A stretch of DNA of 64,000 nucleotides from Komagataeibacter sp. FNDCR2 (GTDB taxonomy: Bacteria > Pseudomonadota > Alphaproteobacteria > Acetobacterales > Acetobacteraceae), in NCBI RefSeq assembly GCF_021295395.1, contig NZ_JAIWOU010000001.1:375001-439000 (forward strand), given 5' to 3'. The notes beneath the pieces are model-generated. The model was not told the origin of the DNA. It worked only from the letters and a program-made list of their open reading frames with translations, and searched no databases. How positions within the stretch are numbered: position 1 is the stretch's first letter; each line of letters starts with the position of its first letter. Positions 43,222-52,848 of the stretch are shown one piece after another. The translations under genes were made by a program, and so were the position numbers.

Positions 43222-44232
43222 ATGTCTCGCTCATCCACCCCCGCCCACGCCCCTTACGCGCTGGAAGAACTCAACCGTGAAGCCACGATCGGCGGCATGG
43301 GCACCTGCGTCGCCCGCGCCGTGCCGCAGATCGACCTGTCCGATTATGAAAACCGCAAGGCCGAGATTGCCGATGCGCTGTGGGACGCGGCAACGCAGGT
43401 CGGCTTTTTTCAGGTGCTGAACCATGGCATAGCCGAGGACGACGTGGACGCCGCCTTCGCCGCCGCATGGAATTTCTTTGACCTGCCCATGCAGGAAAAA
43501 GACCGCTTCCGCCGCAGGGCGGGTTCCAATGCCGGGTGGGAATACCGCGCGCAGGTCCGTCCTTCCACCGGCAAGCCCGATAACAAGGAATCATACCAGA
43601 TCACCCTGTCCGATATGGATAATGTGTGGCCTGATGAACGTGAACTGCCCGGCTTTCAGGCGCGCATGCGCCGGTTCGAGCGGCAGAACTGGGAACTGGG
43701 CATGAAGATCCTGTCCTGCTTCGCCATCAAGCTGGGTTTTGACGCGGATTTCTTCACCCATAACCATGATCCCGCCTCCCCGCACTACCAGAGCACCCTG
43801 CGGCTGATCCATTACATGAGCATGGAAAACGCCACGGATGCGGATTTCGAGTTCTGGCGCGCCGGCGCGCATTCCGATTTCGACTGCCTGACGCTGCTGC
43901 ACCAGCGTCCGGGGCAGGGCGGGCTACAGGTCTGTCCCGGCAAGGACGCGGATAATCCGGCCTGGACCGATGTCCCGCCCGTGCGCGGGGCCGTGACCTG
44001 CAATATTGGCGATATGCTGATGCGCTGGAGCGATGACCGCCTCAAATCCACCCTGCACCGGGTGCGCATGCCCCGGCGGGATGAATATCTGGGGCCACGG
44101 CTGTCGCTGCCGTTCTTCTGTCAGGCCAACCGCGACGCCATCATTCAGGGGCCACAAAAGAAATATGATCCCATTACCGCGCAGGATTATCTGGATGAGC
44201 GGATCAACGCCAATTACGCGCCCAAGGCGTAA
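43222..44232 (+). CDS. Isopenicillin-N-synthase-like 2-oxoglutarate/Fe(II) oxygenase
   Basis: A 336-residue protein of the 2OG-Fe(II) oxygenase superfamily. The N-terminal DIOX_N part has VPQIDLSDYENRKAEIADALWDAATQVGFFQVLNHGIAED, and the metal triad is H217-x-D219 in GAHSDFDCLTLL and H279 in KSTLHRVRMPRRDEY, with R293-x-S295 in GPRLSLPFF for the co-substrate. The whole is the common bacterial IPNS-like group, most members of which do not make penicillins. It starts 40 bases before the deaminase gene on the same strand, with a divergent-facing LysR gene after that, so the pair may form a catabolic or modifying pathway for a nitrogen heterocycle. Substrate not known. Confidence 0.88.
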   Translation: MSRSSTPAHAPYALEELNREATIGGMGTCVARAVPQIDLSDYENRKAEIADALWDAATQVGFFQVLNHGIAEDDVDAAFAAAWNFFDLPMQEKDRFRRRAGSNAGWEYRAQVRPSTGKPDNKESYQITLSDMDNVWPDERELPGFQARMRRFERQNWELGMKILSCFAIKLGFDADFFTHNHDPASPHYQSTLRLIHYMSMENATDADFEFWRAGAHSDFDCLTLLHQRPGQGGLQVCPGKDADNPAWTDVPPVRGAVTCNIGDMLMRWSDDRLKSTLHRVRMPRRDEYLGPRLSLPFFCQANRDAIIQGPQKKYDPITAQDYLDERINANYAPKA

Positions 44233-44272
44233 GGGGCGAACCCATGCATGATGGATCGGGATACGGCCGGTA

Positions 44273-45643
44273 ATGAACCAGACCAATATTGTTATCCGTA
44301 ACGCATCGGGCATCCTGACGGGCCAGCGCGACACGCTGGCCCGGCGGCACGGTGATGTACATATAAAGGACGGCGTCATCGCCGGGATTGGCGAGATCGC
44401 GCCAATACCGGGCGAGATCACGGTGGATGCGAAGGGTGGGGTGATCACGCCGGGGCTGGTCTGCACCCATCACCACCTGTTCCAGAGCATGCTCAAGGGC
44501 ATTCCCACCGCCATTGACGCACCGCTGGAAACGTGGCTGCGGCTCGTGCCCTCCACCTACTGGAGCCGGATCGATGAAACCGCGCTGGCTACGGCGGCCA
44601 GCGTGGGCATGGCGGAACTGCTGCTGTCGGGCTGCACCACGGTGGCCGACCACCACTACCTGTTTGCCGACAGCTACCGTTACGATCCCGCGCATGTGCT
44701 GTTCGACACGGCGCGGCGGATGGGCCTGCGCTTCGTGCTGGCGCGCGGCGGCACCACCCACAGCCGCAAGCTGGACACGGATGACATCATCCCCAGCCCG
44801 AACGAGGATCTGGACACGATGCTGCGTCGCGTGGCGGATCTGGCCGCGCGGTACAACGACCCCGCGCCCGACGCCATGCGCCGCGTGGTGCTGGCCCCCA
44901 ATACCCCCACATGGGGCATGACCCCCGACGAATTGCGGGTATCGGCCCAGGCCGCGCGTGACATGGGCATCGGGCTGCATTCCCACCTGTCCGAAACAGT
45001 GAATTATGTCACGTTCTGCATGGAGCGTTACGGCATGCGCCCCGTGCCGTTCGTGGCCGAGCATGGCTGGACGGGGCCGGATGTGTGGTATGCCCATCTC
45101 GTCCACCTCGATGCGGCGGAAATCGCCCTGCTGGCCCGCACCGGAACCGGCATGGCGCACTGCCCGCAGAGCAACTGCCGCCTTGGTTCGGGCATCGCCC
45201 CCGCACCCGCCATGATGCATGCGGGCGGGAATGTGTCACTGGCGGTGGATGGCGCGGCCTCCAACGAGGCCTGCGACATGGGGACCGAGATGCATGCGGC
45301 CTGGATGATCCATCGCGCCATCCACGGTCCCGCCAGCGTCACGAGCGAGGACGTGATCCACTGGGCCACAGCAGGCGGGGCGAAGGTGCTGGGGCTGGAC
45401 GCCATCGGCACCGTGCGCGAAGGCATGGCGGCCGACCTTGTGGTGCATGGGGTGGACCAGCCCCGCCATGCCGGGCTGCATGACCCGCTTCTGGCCCCCG
45501 TGGTGTCGGGGGCCGCGGATGTGCGGCATGTCTTCACCGCAGGCCGTCATGTGGTGGTGGATGGCCGGATTCCGGGGCTGGACATGCCCGCCCTTATGGC
45601 GCGGGCGGCGCAGGTGGTGCGCGGGCTGGATCTGGCGGGCTGA
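44273..45643 (+). CDS. Amidohydrolase, 8-oxoguanine deaminase/TrzA-AtzB-like
   Basis: A 456-residue amidohydrolase-fold protein. The metal-binding HxH is H66 and H68 in VCTHHHLFQSML, followed by the second-shell H236/H238 and E241 in GLHSHLSETVNY, H275 in YAHLVHLD and the catalytic D326 in LAVDGAASNEACDMG. CTHHHLFQ and the SNCRLGSGIAP region are close to 8-oxoguanine deaminases and to s-triazine hydrolases (AtzB/TrzN) of subtype III. The likely reaction is hydrolytic deamination of an oxidised purine or related ring. It follows the oxygenase gene by 40 bases and is probably cotranscribed. The annotation as 8-oxoguanine deaminase is an inference from motif. Confidence 0.85.
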   Translation: MNQTNIVIRNASGILTGQRDTLARRHGDVHIKDGVIAGIGEIAPIPGEITVDAKGGVITPGLVCTHHHLFQSMLKGIPTAIDAPLETWLRLVPSTYWSRIDETALATAASVGMAELLLSGCTTVADHHYLFADSYRYDPAHVLFDTARRMGLRFVLARGGTTHSRKLDTDDIIPSPNEDLDTMLRRVADLAARYNDPAPDAMRRVVLAPNTPTWGMTPDELRVSAQAARDMGIGLHSHLSETVNYVTFCMERYGMRPVPFVAEHGWTGPDVWYAHLVHLDAAEIALLARTGTGMAHCPQSNCRLGSGIAPAPAMMHAGGNVSLAVDGAASNEACDMGTEMHAAWMIHRAIHGPASVTSEDVIHWATAGGAKVLGLDAIGTVREGMAADLVVHGVDQPRHAGLHDPLLAPVVSGAADVRHVFTAGRHVVVDGRIPGLDMPALMARAAQVVRGLDLAG

Positions 45644-45656
45644 ATGACCGCCGCGA

Positions 45657-46562
45657 TCATGCGCCAAAATAGTTCTTGCGCAGTTCGCGGCGGACAAAAT
45701 CAAGGAAGAACCGCGTGCGTGAGGGCAGGTGCGCACGGGACGGATACACCGCGTACAGCGTGACATCCTCCCACCTGTAGGTGCTGAGGCATTCGATCAG
45801 CCGGCCACATTTCAGGTCATCGGCAATATCCCACAGCACCTTCAGCGCAATGCCCCGCCCGCTCACCGCCCAGTCATGCAGCACTTCGCTGCTGGATGTG
45901 GCGAGGCGGGGCGTCACGTGGACTTCCTTGCGGCTCTTGCCGTCGGAATAGACCCATTCATTGAAAATGCGCTGCCGCCGGATCAGGCAGATGCAGTCAT
46001 GCTTGAGCAGGTCATGCGGCGTGGCGGGCAGGCCCTTGCGCGCGCAGTAATCCGGTGCGGCACAGACAACGCGGCGGCTGTTGATCAGGCTTGTGGTCAT
46101 TACCTCCTGATCCGATGGCATGCCGGGGCGGATGGCGATGTCCAGCCCGTCATCAATCACGTCCAGCCCCGCATCCGACAGGGTCAGGTGCACGGTAACT
46201 TCGGGATACTGCTCCACAAAGCTGGCCACGACACCGGCCAGCAGCTTGCGCCCGATTTCCGATGGCACGCCCACCCGCAGCAGCCCGTGCGGAATACCCG
46301 CGCGCGCGGTCAGTTCCGCCTCCGCCTCCTCCACTTCCTGCATGATGCGCACGGCGTTTTCATGCAGGCGCAGCCCCTCCGCCGTCAGGGCGAAATGGCG
46401 CGATGTGCGTGTGACCAGACGTGTGCCAAGGCGGAACTCCATCGCGCTGAGCCGACGGCTCATCGCGGCGGGCGACATGCCCATGGCGCGCGCGCAGCCC
46501 GCGATGCTGCCCGCCGCCGCAAGGATGCAGAAAAACTTCAGGTCACTGATTTCATCGGGCAT
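45657..46562 (-). CDS. LysR-family transcriptional regulator
   Basis: A 301-residue protein starting MPDEISDLKFFCILAAAGSIAGCARAMGMSPAAMSRRLSAMEFRLGTRLVTRTSRHFALTAEG, with the HTH of the common CrgA-like group, then GLLRVGVPSEIGRKLLAGVVASFVEQYPEV. It is convergent with the deaminase gene and divergent from the malic-enzyme gene, 118 bases apart, so its control target may be either set. The ATG at 46562 fits the family better than the extended frame to 46613. Confidence 0.9.
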   Translation of the reverse strand: MPDEISDLKFFCILAAAGSIAGCARAMGMSPAAMSRRLSAMEFRLGTRLVTRTSRHFALTAEGLRLHENAVRIMQEVEEAEAELTARAGIPHGLLRVGVPSEIGRKLLAGVVASFVEQYPEVTVHLTLSDAGLDVIDDGLDIAIRPGMPSDQEVMTTSLINSRRVVCAAPDYCARKGLPATPHDLLKHDCICLIRRQRIFNEWVYSDGKSRKEVHVTPRLATSSSEVLHDWAVSGRGIALKVLWDIADDLKCGRLIECLSTYRWEDVTLYAVYPSRAHLPSRTRFFLDFVRRELRKNYFGA

Positions 46563-46680
46563 GTAATCATTCCAAGATTGCGCGTGGCGTACGGTTGGCG
46601 TGCAATCGCACACCCTACACGTAAATGTGCAGATCCGTATCCTGCCCGTTCATCAATTGTTATAGCAACATCGGGTTCTT

Positions 46681-48405
46681 ATGTCGGATACAGCTCAGTC
46701 CACTGGTCATCATGCCCTCCAGATCACCTTGTCTGGCAGGGAACTTCTGGATTGTCCTGTTCTGAACAAGGGAAATGCGTTTGACGAGCGCGAGCGCGAC
46801 CTGTTCGGGCTGCATGGCCTGCTGCCCGCCCGCGTCGCCACGCTGGCCGATCAGGTTGATCTGGCGCGCGCGCGGCTGGCGGCCCTGCCGGATGATTTCG
46901 CGCGCCACATTGCGTTGCGCGAAATCCAGGACCGGAATGAAACACTGTTCTACGCCATTATCGATCAGGCGCTGGAGGCATGGCTCCCCATCATCTACAC
47001 CCCCGCGATCGGTCGGGCCTGCCGTGAGTTCAGCCATATCTGGACCCGCCCGCGCGGCCTGTTCCTGAGCTACGAGGACCGGGGCCGCATTGCCGAAATC
47101 CTGTCCCACCCGCAATGGGACGCCGTGCGTGTGATTGTGGCGAGCGATGGTGGCAGCATTCTCGGCATTGGGGATCAGGGGGCGAATGGCATGGGCATCC
47201 CCATTGGCAAGCTCTCGCTCTACACCGCGTGCGGGGGGCTGGATCCGGCCCGCGCGCTGCCCGTCATGCTGGATATGGGCACGGACAACACGGCCCTGCT
47301 GGAAGACCCTGAATATATCGGCTGGCGGCACAGGCGGGTGCGCGGTACGCAATATGATGCGTTCATTGCCGAATTCGTCGCCGCAGTGAACGCGCGCTGG
47401 CCCAGTATCGCCCTGCATTGGGAGGATCTGTCCGGCACGGACGCGCTGCGTATCCTGGGCCGCTACCGCACGCGCATGTGTACCTATAACGATGACATTC
47501 AGGGCACCGCCGCAGTTACGGCGGGTGCGTTGCTGGCGGCGATCCGGGCGGGTGCCGCGCCACTGGCCACCCAGCGGATCGTCATTTTCGGCGCGGGCGG
47601 GGCGGGCTGCGGCATTGCCGACCTTCTGGCCCGGATGATGGTGGCCGGGGGCATGACGGCTACGGAGGCCAGCCGTCGTTTCTTCATGGTCGATATTAAC
47701 GGCCTCGTCCGCACCGGCATGGAGGGCATGACGGAGGGCCAGCATCCCTTCGCCCAGCCCGCCGATGTCGCATCGGGGTGGAAGGTGCACGATCCCGCGC
47801 ATATCACGCTGGCGGAGGTGATGGAGAATGTCCGCCCCACCATGCTGATCGGCACATCGGGGCAGGGCGGGGCCTTTACACGCGCTATCGTGGCCCCCAT
47901 GGCGGCGCAGTCGGCCCGCCCGGTCATTTTTGCCCTGTCCAACCCCACCGCCAATATCGAGGCCACGCCGCAGGATCTGCTGGAATGGACGGGGGGCCGC
48001 GCCCTTATCGGCACGGGTGGGCCGTTTGCCCCGGTCAGCTACGCGGGGAGCAGCCGCCCGGTGGACCAGATCAACAATTCCTACGTCTTTCCCGGCGTGG
48101 GGCTGGCGGTGGTGGCGGGCGGCATCACGCGCATGACCGATGGCATGTTCCTGGCCGCCGCCCACGCGCTGGCCGGTCTTTCCCCGGCGGCAATGCATGA
48201 TGACGCGAAGCCGATGCCCCTGCTGCCGCCTGTATCCGACCTGCGCACGGTGGCCATGGCGGTGGCGCGCGCGGTCATCCGGCAGGGGCAGGCGGAAGGC
48301 GTCGCCCCGCAGGCCACGCCCGATGCCGTGGACGCCGCGCTGAAGGACGCCGTATGGACCGCGCGCTACCGCCGGTATGAAAAAGCGGCCATAACCCCGA
48401 AGTAA
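46681..48405 (+). CDS. maeA: NAD-dependent malic enzyme
   Basis: A 574-residue malic enzyme of the large (SfcA) type. The N-terminal domain has the family motifs LLPARVATLADQV and FYAIIDQALEAWLPIIYTPAIGRACREFSHIWTRPRGLFLSYEDRG, with the catalytic tyrosine in IYTP. SDGGSILGIGDQGANGMGIPIGKL, the metal-binding CTYNDDIQGTAAVTAGALLAAI, the Rossmann loop FGAGGAGCGIADLLA and the end PVDQINNSYVFPGVGLAVVAGGITRM follow. It oxidatively decarboxylates malate to pyruvate with NAD. A likely terminator hairpin overlaps its stop codon. Confidence 0.95.
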   Translation: MSDTAQSTGHHALQITLSGRELLDCPVLNKGNAFDERERDLFGLHGLLPARVATLADQVDLARARLAALPDDFARHIALREIQDRNETLFYAIIDQALEAWLPIIYTPAIGRACREFSHIWTRPRGLFLSYEDRGRIAEILSHPQWDAVRVIVASDGGSILGIGDQGANGMGIPIGKLSLYTACGGLDPARALPVMLDMGTDNTALLEDPEYIGWRHRRVRGTQYDAFIAEFVAAVNARWPSIALHWEDLSGTDALRILGRYRTRMCTYNDDIQGTAAVTAGALLAAIRAGAAPLATQRIVIFGAGGAGCGIADLLARMMVAGGMTATEASRRFFMVDINGLVRTGMEGMTEGQHPFAQPADVASGWKVHDPAHITLAEVMENVRPTMLIGTSGQGGAFTRAIVAPMAAQSARPVIFALSNPTANIEATPQDLLEWTGGRALIGTGGPFAPVSYAGSSRPVDQINNSYVFPGVGLAVVAGGITRMTDGMFLAAAHALAGLSPAAMHDDAKPMPLLPPVSDLRTVAMAVARAVIRQGQAEGVAPQATPDAVDAALKDAVWTARYRRYEKAAITPK

Positions 48406-48429
48406 CCGGATCCCGCCCGGGCGGGTTAC
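48402..48429. terminator. Inverted repeat at the end of maeA, shared convergent terminator
   Basis: CCCGCCC at 48412-48418 and GGGCGGG at 48419-48425, flanked by GTAAC at 48402 and GTTAC at 48425, form a GC-rich hairpin that begins inside the maeA stop codon. There is no T-run on either strand. It lies between the convergent maeA and NodT genes and may serve both. Confidence 0.5.
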
Positions 48430-48450
48430 AGGCTGTCCTGCCGCAGGTTC

Positions 48451-50010
48451 TCAGCCCTTTTTCCTGCGGGCGGGGGGCAGGGGGTAGCGGCTTTCCCACC
48501 CGCCACCCAGCGCGCGGTAGAGATGGGTCACGGCGGTGGAGACACCCACGTTGGCTTCGATCAGACGGGACTGGGTATCGAGCAGCCGGTCCTGCATGTC
48601 GAGTACGTTGAGAAAGGCGGCCGAGCCTTCGGTGTACTGGCGCTGGGCCGTGGTGACGGCAACCTGGTTCTGCGCCACGGCGGCGGCCAGCCGGTCGCGC
48701 TGGTTCTGCGCGGAGGAAAGATCGGCCATCGCATCGTCAATTTCCTGCCATGCCTTGAGCACCGTGCGTTGCAGGGTAATGGCGGCTTCCTTCTGCTGGG
48801 CCCTGCGCAGGCGGAGCTGGCCGGTCAGGCGCCCGCCCTCGAATATGGGGAAGGTGGCGGTCGGGCCGAAACCGTACTGGCGCGAAGCCCAGCTTCCCAA
48901 CCCGCTGAACTGGAGCGCCTGCACGTCCAGACTGCCCGACAGCGTCACGCGGGGGAAGAAATCGGCAATGGCGACGCCAATGCTGGCGGTGGCGGCGTGC
49001 AGCCGTTCTTCGGCCATGCGGATGTCCGGCCTGCGCTCGGCCAGGCCGGAGGGCAGGCCCACAGGAATTTCACCGGGCACCGGCGGCACCTCCGTCCCTT
49101 GCCCAAGGGCCTGTTTCAGCGCCCCCGGCTCACGCGCGACCAGAAAGCTCAGCGCATTGACCAGATGCGCTTCCTGATCCTGCAACACGGGCAGGCGGGA
49201 GCGGAATTCCTCATACTGGCCGGAGGCGTCGGCCACATCCATGCGGGTGGCCGCTCCTTCTTCCAGCCTGCGTGTGGTCAGGCGCAGGGTATGGGTGGCA
49301 AGCTCGATATTATGCTGCACGATGATGATGCGCGCCTGCACCCCGCGCAGGTCGAGATAATCCTGCGCCGTCTCGGCCATGAGCGAGACGAGAAGCCCGC
49401 GCCGCATGTCCTCGGTGGCGCGCATGGCGGCGGTGGCGGCTTCCACCTGCCGCCGCACATGCCCCCATATATCCACTTCCCACGAGGCGTTCATGCCATA
49501 TTGCGGCAGGTTGAACGACGGGTTGCCAATCGATCCGGGCAGCGCGGTCGGCCCGAACCCCTGCGTGCCGCTGGCGACCGTGCCCGCTTCACGCGATTCC
49601 ATGGTGCCCAGCAGGCCCAGTATGCCGTTGGTGCTGGCGCGTTCGCGTGCGTAGGAGGCATTGGCCTCGGCATGGGGAAACTGCGCGGAACTGGCGATGC
49701 GGCGTTCGGCCATGCTCTGGGCAAAGCGCCATGAAGCCGCCTTCAGGTCCAGATTGTCGCGCGCGACCTCGGCTTCCAGCGCGGTCAGGGTGGGATCGTT
49801 GAAAATGGTCCACCATTCAGACCCCATGGTGGTATCCACCACATGGCTGGCCGCCGGTGGCAGGCTGTCATGCCATGTGGCGGGGGCGGGCTGTGGCTTG
49901 TGGCGGTAGGTCGGGCCGACCGCGCAGCCGCTGGCCAGCCCCGCGACCATGCCCAGACAGATCAGGCCGCGCAGGCGGTTATGGCGCGCCGGGGGGTTAC
50001 TGCCAGGCAT
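48451..50010 (-). CDS. Outer-membrane efflux lipoprotein, NodT/OprM-type
   Basis: A 519-residue protein with a lipoprotein signal peptide (LASGC, lipobox cysteine C29, followed by AVGPTYRHKP). The TolC-like repeats carry SEWWTIFNDPTLTALEAEVARDNLDLKAA, YGMNASWEVDIWGHVRRQVEAA and LPSGLAERRPDIRMAEERLHAATASIGVAIADFFPRVTLSGS. It is the last gene of a three-gene operon (DHA2 transporter, HlyD-family protein, this channel). Its start overlaps the HlyD-family gene by 14 bases. Confidence 0.92.
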   Translation of the reverse strand: MPGSNPPARHNRLRGLICLGMVAGLASGCAVGPTYRHKPQPAPATWHDSLPPAASHVVDTTMGSEWWTIFNDPTLTALEAEVARDNLDLKAASWRFAQSMAERRIASSAQFPHAEANASYARERASTNGILGLLGTMESREAGTVASGTQGFGPTALPGSIGNPSFNLPQYGMNASWEVDIWGHVRRQVEAATAAMRATEDMRRGLLVSLMAETAQDYLDLRGVQARIIIVQHNIELATHTLRLTTRRLEEGAATRMDVADASGQYEEFRSRLPVLQDQEAHLVNALSFLVAREPGALKQALGQGTEVPPVPGEIPVGLPSGLAERRPDIRMAEERLHAATASIGVAIADFFPRVTLSGSLDVQALQFSGLGSWASRQYGFGPTATFPIFEGGRLTGQLRLRRAQQKEAAITLQRTVLKAWQEIDDAMADLSSAQNQRDRLAAAVAQNQVAVTTAQRQYTEGSAAFLNVLDMQDRLLDTQSRLIEANVGVSTAVTHLYRALGGGWESRYPLPPARRKKG

Positions 50011-51073
50011 ACCGGGCCTCCGTCGCGTGGGGGCCGTCGGGCGGGGTCAGGGTATCGATCCGTGCTTCGACCGACATGCCGACGCGGACAAGGGCGGCCA
50101 GATTCTGGCCCGGGTCAAACACCAGCTTGACCGGAATGCGCTGCACTACCTTGGTGAAATTCCCGGTGGCGTTGTCGGGCTGGATCGGCGCGAAGGCGAC
50201 GCCGGTGGCCGGGGCCAGACTGTCCACATGGGCGCGCAGCGGGCGACCGGGGAAGGTATCGACCCATATGGTCGCACGCTGGCCGGTACGCACATGCGTC
50301 AGTTGCGTTTCCTGAAAATTGGCGAGTACGTAGGCCGCCTGCGTCGGCACCACGGCCAGCAGGGCGGTGCCCGCGTGTACATAGGCCCCCACGCGCACGC
50401 CACGTTCGCCCACCACGCCTTCAACCGGGGCGGGAATGGTGCAGTAGGACAGGTTGAGACTGGCCTGGTGTTCCTGCCCGCGCGCCTGTTCCAGCGCGCC
50501 ACGGGCATGCAGCAGCCGGGCGCGCAGCACCTCCGTCTGGTCGGTTTCGGCCTCGACGGCCGCATTGTCGTGGTCGAGACGGGCCTGGGCCTCGAGCAGG
50601 CGGGCGGCGCTGTCCTGATTCTGCTCCAGCGTGCCCGACCCATCGGCGGACAGGTTGCGGTAACGCCGTGCGTTCTGGCGCGCAAAGACAAGCTGCGCCT
50701 GGTCCGCCGCCACGCTGGCGCGCGCCTGCGCGATCAGGGCGACCTGACGGACCAGTTCGGCCTCAAGGTTCGTGACGTCGCCCTGTGCCGCCTGCGTCGC
50801 GCCATGGGCGGTCTCAAGCGCGGCGCGGTAGTCATCATCCTCGATATGGGCCAGTTCCTCACCGGGGTGGACGGCTTCGTTGTCCTGCGCGATCACGCGG
50901 TCGATACGGCCGGGCACCTTGGGGGCCACGGTGGTGAAATCGGCGGTGACGTAAGCGTCGTTGGTATATTCATCCGTGCCGTTGCCCGAGATTAGGCGGT
51001 CGGCGGTCCATGCGGCGGCGACCAGCAGGATAACGGTCCCGCCAGCCAGGATGAGGGGCTTCGTGTGGGGCAT
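49997..51073 (-). CDS. HlyD/EmrA-family membrane-fusion protein
   Basis: A 358-residue periplasmic adaptor: an N-terminal membrane anchor (LILAGGTVILLVAAAWTADRLI), the lipoyl half-motif YVTADFTTVAPKVPGRIDRVIAQDNEAVHPGEELAHIED, a long alpha-hairpin with A/Q/R-rich helices, and the second half NLSYCTIPAPVEGVVGERGVRVGAYVHAGTALLAVVP, with a beta-barrel region including ETQLTHVRTGQRATIWVDTFPGR. The ATG at 51073 is preferred to 51139, which lies inside the preceding gene. It connects the DHA2 transporter to the NodT channel. Confidence 0.92.
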   Translation of the reverse strand: MPHTKPLILAGGTVILLVAAAWTADRLISGNGTDEYTNDAYVTADFTTVAPKVPGRIDRVIAQDNEAVHPGEELAHIEDDDYRAALETAHGATQAAQGDVTNLEAELVRQVALIAQARASVAADQAQLVFARQNARRYRNLSADGSGTLEQNQDSAARLLEAQARLDHDNAAVEAETDQTEVLRARLLHARGALEQARGQEHQASLNLSYCTIPAPVEGVVGERGVRVGAYVHAGTALLAVVPTQAAYVLANFQETQLTHVRTGQRATIWVDTFPGRPLRAHVDSLAPATGVAFAPIQPDNATGNFTKVVQRIPVKLVFDPGQNLAALVRVGMSVEARIDTLTPPDGPHATEARYAWQ

Positions 51074-51092
51074 TGCTTCGGACCCGATCGGT

Positions 51093-52682
51093 TCAGTGCG
51101 CGGCGGGCGCGGGGACCGGCGCGCGCGGGGCATAGACACGTCCCGGCAGGATGGCTGTCAGGACAAGGAAAAAGGCGCAGATCCACACCACCACAAGGTA
51201 GATGTCCGCCAGCGCCAGAACGGTGGACTGCTCATGCACGTAGGTATGGAAAATCTGGAGTGCGTTGCGCGCGATATGCCCGCCATCGGGCGATGTCGCG
51301 CCGATCTGCCCGCTAATGGGCTCGCCCATGCCATCCAGCGCCGTGCCGTGCAGATCCAGCAGCATGGTGGAATGGTACTGTTCGCGCCTGCGCAGCATGA
51401 TCTCGAACAGGGCGGTGGCGATGGCGTTGGCCATGCCCTTGAGCATGTTCACCATGCCCGAGATCAGCGGGCCATCCGCCGGTCCCAGCGCCAGGGCCGA
51501 GAGCATGAGCGTGGGAATGACCACCATGGGCTGGCCGAACACCTGCAATATCTGGATGATGAGGAAATTGTCGCGCACCCAGTCCGGGGTCAGCCACGTG
51601 CCCAGCCAGCCCGCCCCACCCAGGCATGCCAGCCCGATGGCCAGCACGTAGCGGCAGTCCACCGCGCGTATGTTGCACAGCGCCGCCGTAAGCGGCAGCA
51701 GCACAAGCTGCGGCAGCGCCACCACCAGCGCGATGGGGGCGGCCTGAACCGGCCTGTAGCCGCGTATCTCGGCCAGGTAGGTAAATGGAATTTCGGTCAT
51801 CAGCCCGCAGATCATGAGGGAGGCGATCAGCGTCAGCAGGGACATCGCGATGTTGCGGTTGCCCCAGAACTGGATGCGGAAGAACGGGCTGTGATGGAAC
51901 CATTCATGCACCAGAAAGGCGACGAACAGCGCAAGCCCCCAGCATGTCAGGTGCGTGATGAGGGGCGAGCGGAACCAGTCCAGCCGGTCGCCCTGATAAA
52001 GCACCGTGACCACGCACATGATGGAAGGCGCGCCCAGCACGAAACCGCGCCAGTTGAAGTTGCGAAACCGCCCCCAGTGCGACGGATCGCGCGGCAGGCC
52101 CCACCCGATCATGCCGATGGCGACCACGCACAGGGGCAGCGTCTCCCAGTACAGCCACTGCCAGCCGACATGCTCGAACCACATCGCCTCCAGCGGGCCG
52201 CCGAGGTTGGGGCCGAAGGTGGCGCTCATGGCGTAGCCGCCAATGCCGAACACCCGGATGGGGGCGGGCAGGTATTTGAGCATGACGGTCATGAGGATGG
52301 GCGGCAGGCACCCCGCCGCCAGCCCCTGCGCCCCGCGCAGGATGCACAGCGTGGTCATGTCGGGCATGTAGGGCGCCGGAATGGCCAGCAGCCCCAGCAG
52401 CGCCGTCATGAACAGCGAAAAGCGATAGATGGAGAATGTGACGTAAAACCACGGCGTGAACGCCATGGACGCGATGTTGAACGATTCATAGATGGAGGTG
52501 AACCACGTCCCCTCATCGTGACCGATATGCATGGCGCCGCGGATATCGGGCAGGCCGATTTCCGTTATATGTTCATTGAACCCGGCGACATGCACAGCCA
52601 GCAGCACCCCCAGGCACCCGACAACCGTGCGCGGGCCAAAGGGGGGAATATAGGAAGGGGCAGGAGAAGGGGCTGCGTTCAC
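51093..52682 (-). CDS. DHA2-family multidrug transporter, EmrB-like
   Basis: A 529-residue fourteen-helix transporter. Notable sites are the first helices with GCLGVLLAVHVAGFNEHITEIGLPDIRGAM, FTPWFYVTFSIYRFSLFMTALL (motif A), GGYAMSATFGPNLGGPLEAMWFEHVGWQWLYWETLPL and the extended C-terminal loop before FHTYVHEQSTVLALADIYLV. In place of the usual D-x-x-I-V-N-V in helix 1 it has N-E-H-I-T-E-I, a trait of the EmrB branch close to the fusaric-acid/aromatic-acid exporters. It is the first gene of the efflux operon and stands beside a divergent LysR gene. Confidence 0.9.
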   Translation of the reverse strand: MNAAPSPAPSYIPPFGPRTVVGCLGVLLAVHVAGFNEHITEIGLPDIRGAMHIGHDEGTWFTSIYESFNIASMAFTPWFYVTFSIYRFSLFMTALLGLLAIPAPYMPDMTTLCILRGAQGLAAGCLPPILMTVMLKYLPAPIRVFGIGGYAMSATFGPNLGGPLEAMWFEHVGWQWLYWETLPLCVVAIGMIGWGLPRDPSHWGRFRNFNWRGFVLGAPSIMCVVTVLYQGDRLDWFRSPLITHLTCWGLALFVAFLVHEWFHHSPFFRIQFWGNRNIAMSLLTLIASLMICGLMTEIPFTYLAEIRGYRPVQAAPIALVVALPQLVLLPLTAALCNIRAVDCRYVLAIGLACLGGAGWLGTWLTPDWVRDNFLIIQILQVFGQPMVVIPTLMLSALALGPADGPLISGMVNMLKGMANAIATALFEIMLRRREQYHSTMLLDLHGTALDGMGEPISGQIGATSPDGGHIARNALQIFHTYVHEQSTVLALADIYLVVVWICAFFLVLTAILPGRVYAPRAPVPAPAAH

Positions 52683-52848
52683 ATCGATCCGTCCGGTGGG
52701 AAAATCCGGGCCATGATCGCGGTGCGCGATTAAGGCGAATACCCATGATCGCGCGGGTTGACGCCTCCATTTTACGGATTGGTCAAATCCATTTTTTTAG
52801 GATAATCAGGGCGGTTTTGTTTCGGATATGCAGCGGGGAAAATGGCGC

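Noticed and set aside
46660-48198. Minus-strand frame of 512 codons opposite maeA
   Set aside because: No domain; malic-enzyme motifs are on the plus strand.
50961-52733. Plus-strand frame of 590 codons opposite the EmrB-like gene
   Set aside because: Rich in H, R, G and Q with no hydrophobic pattern, as expected of an antisense of a membrane protein.
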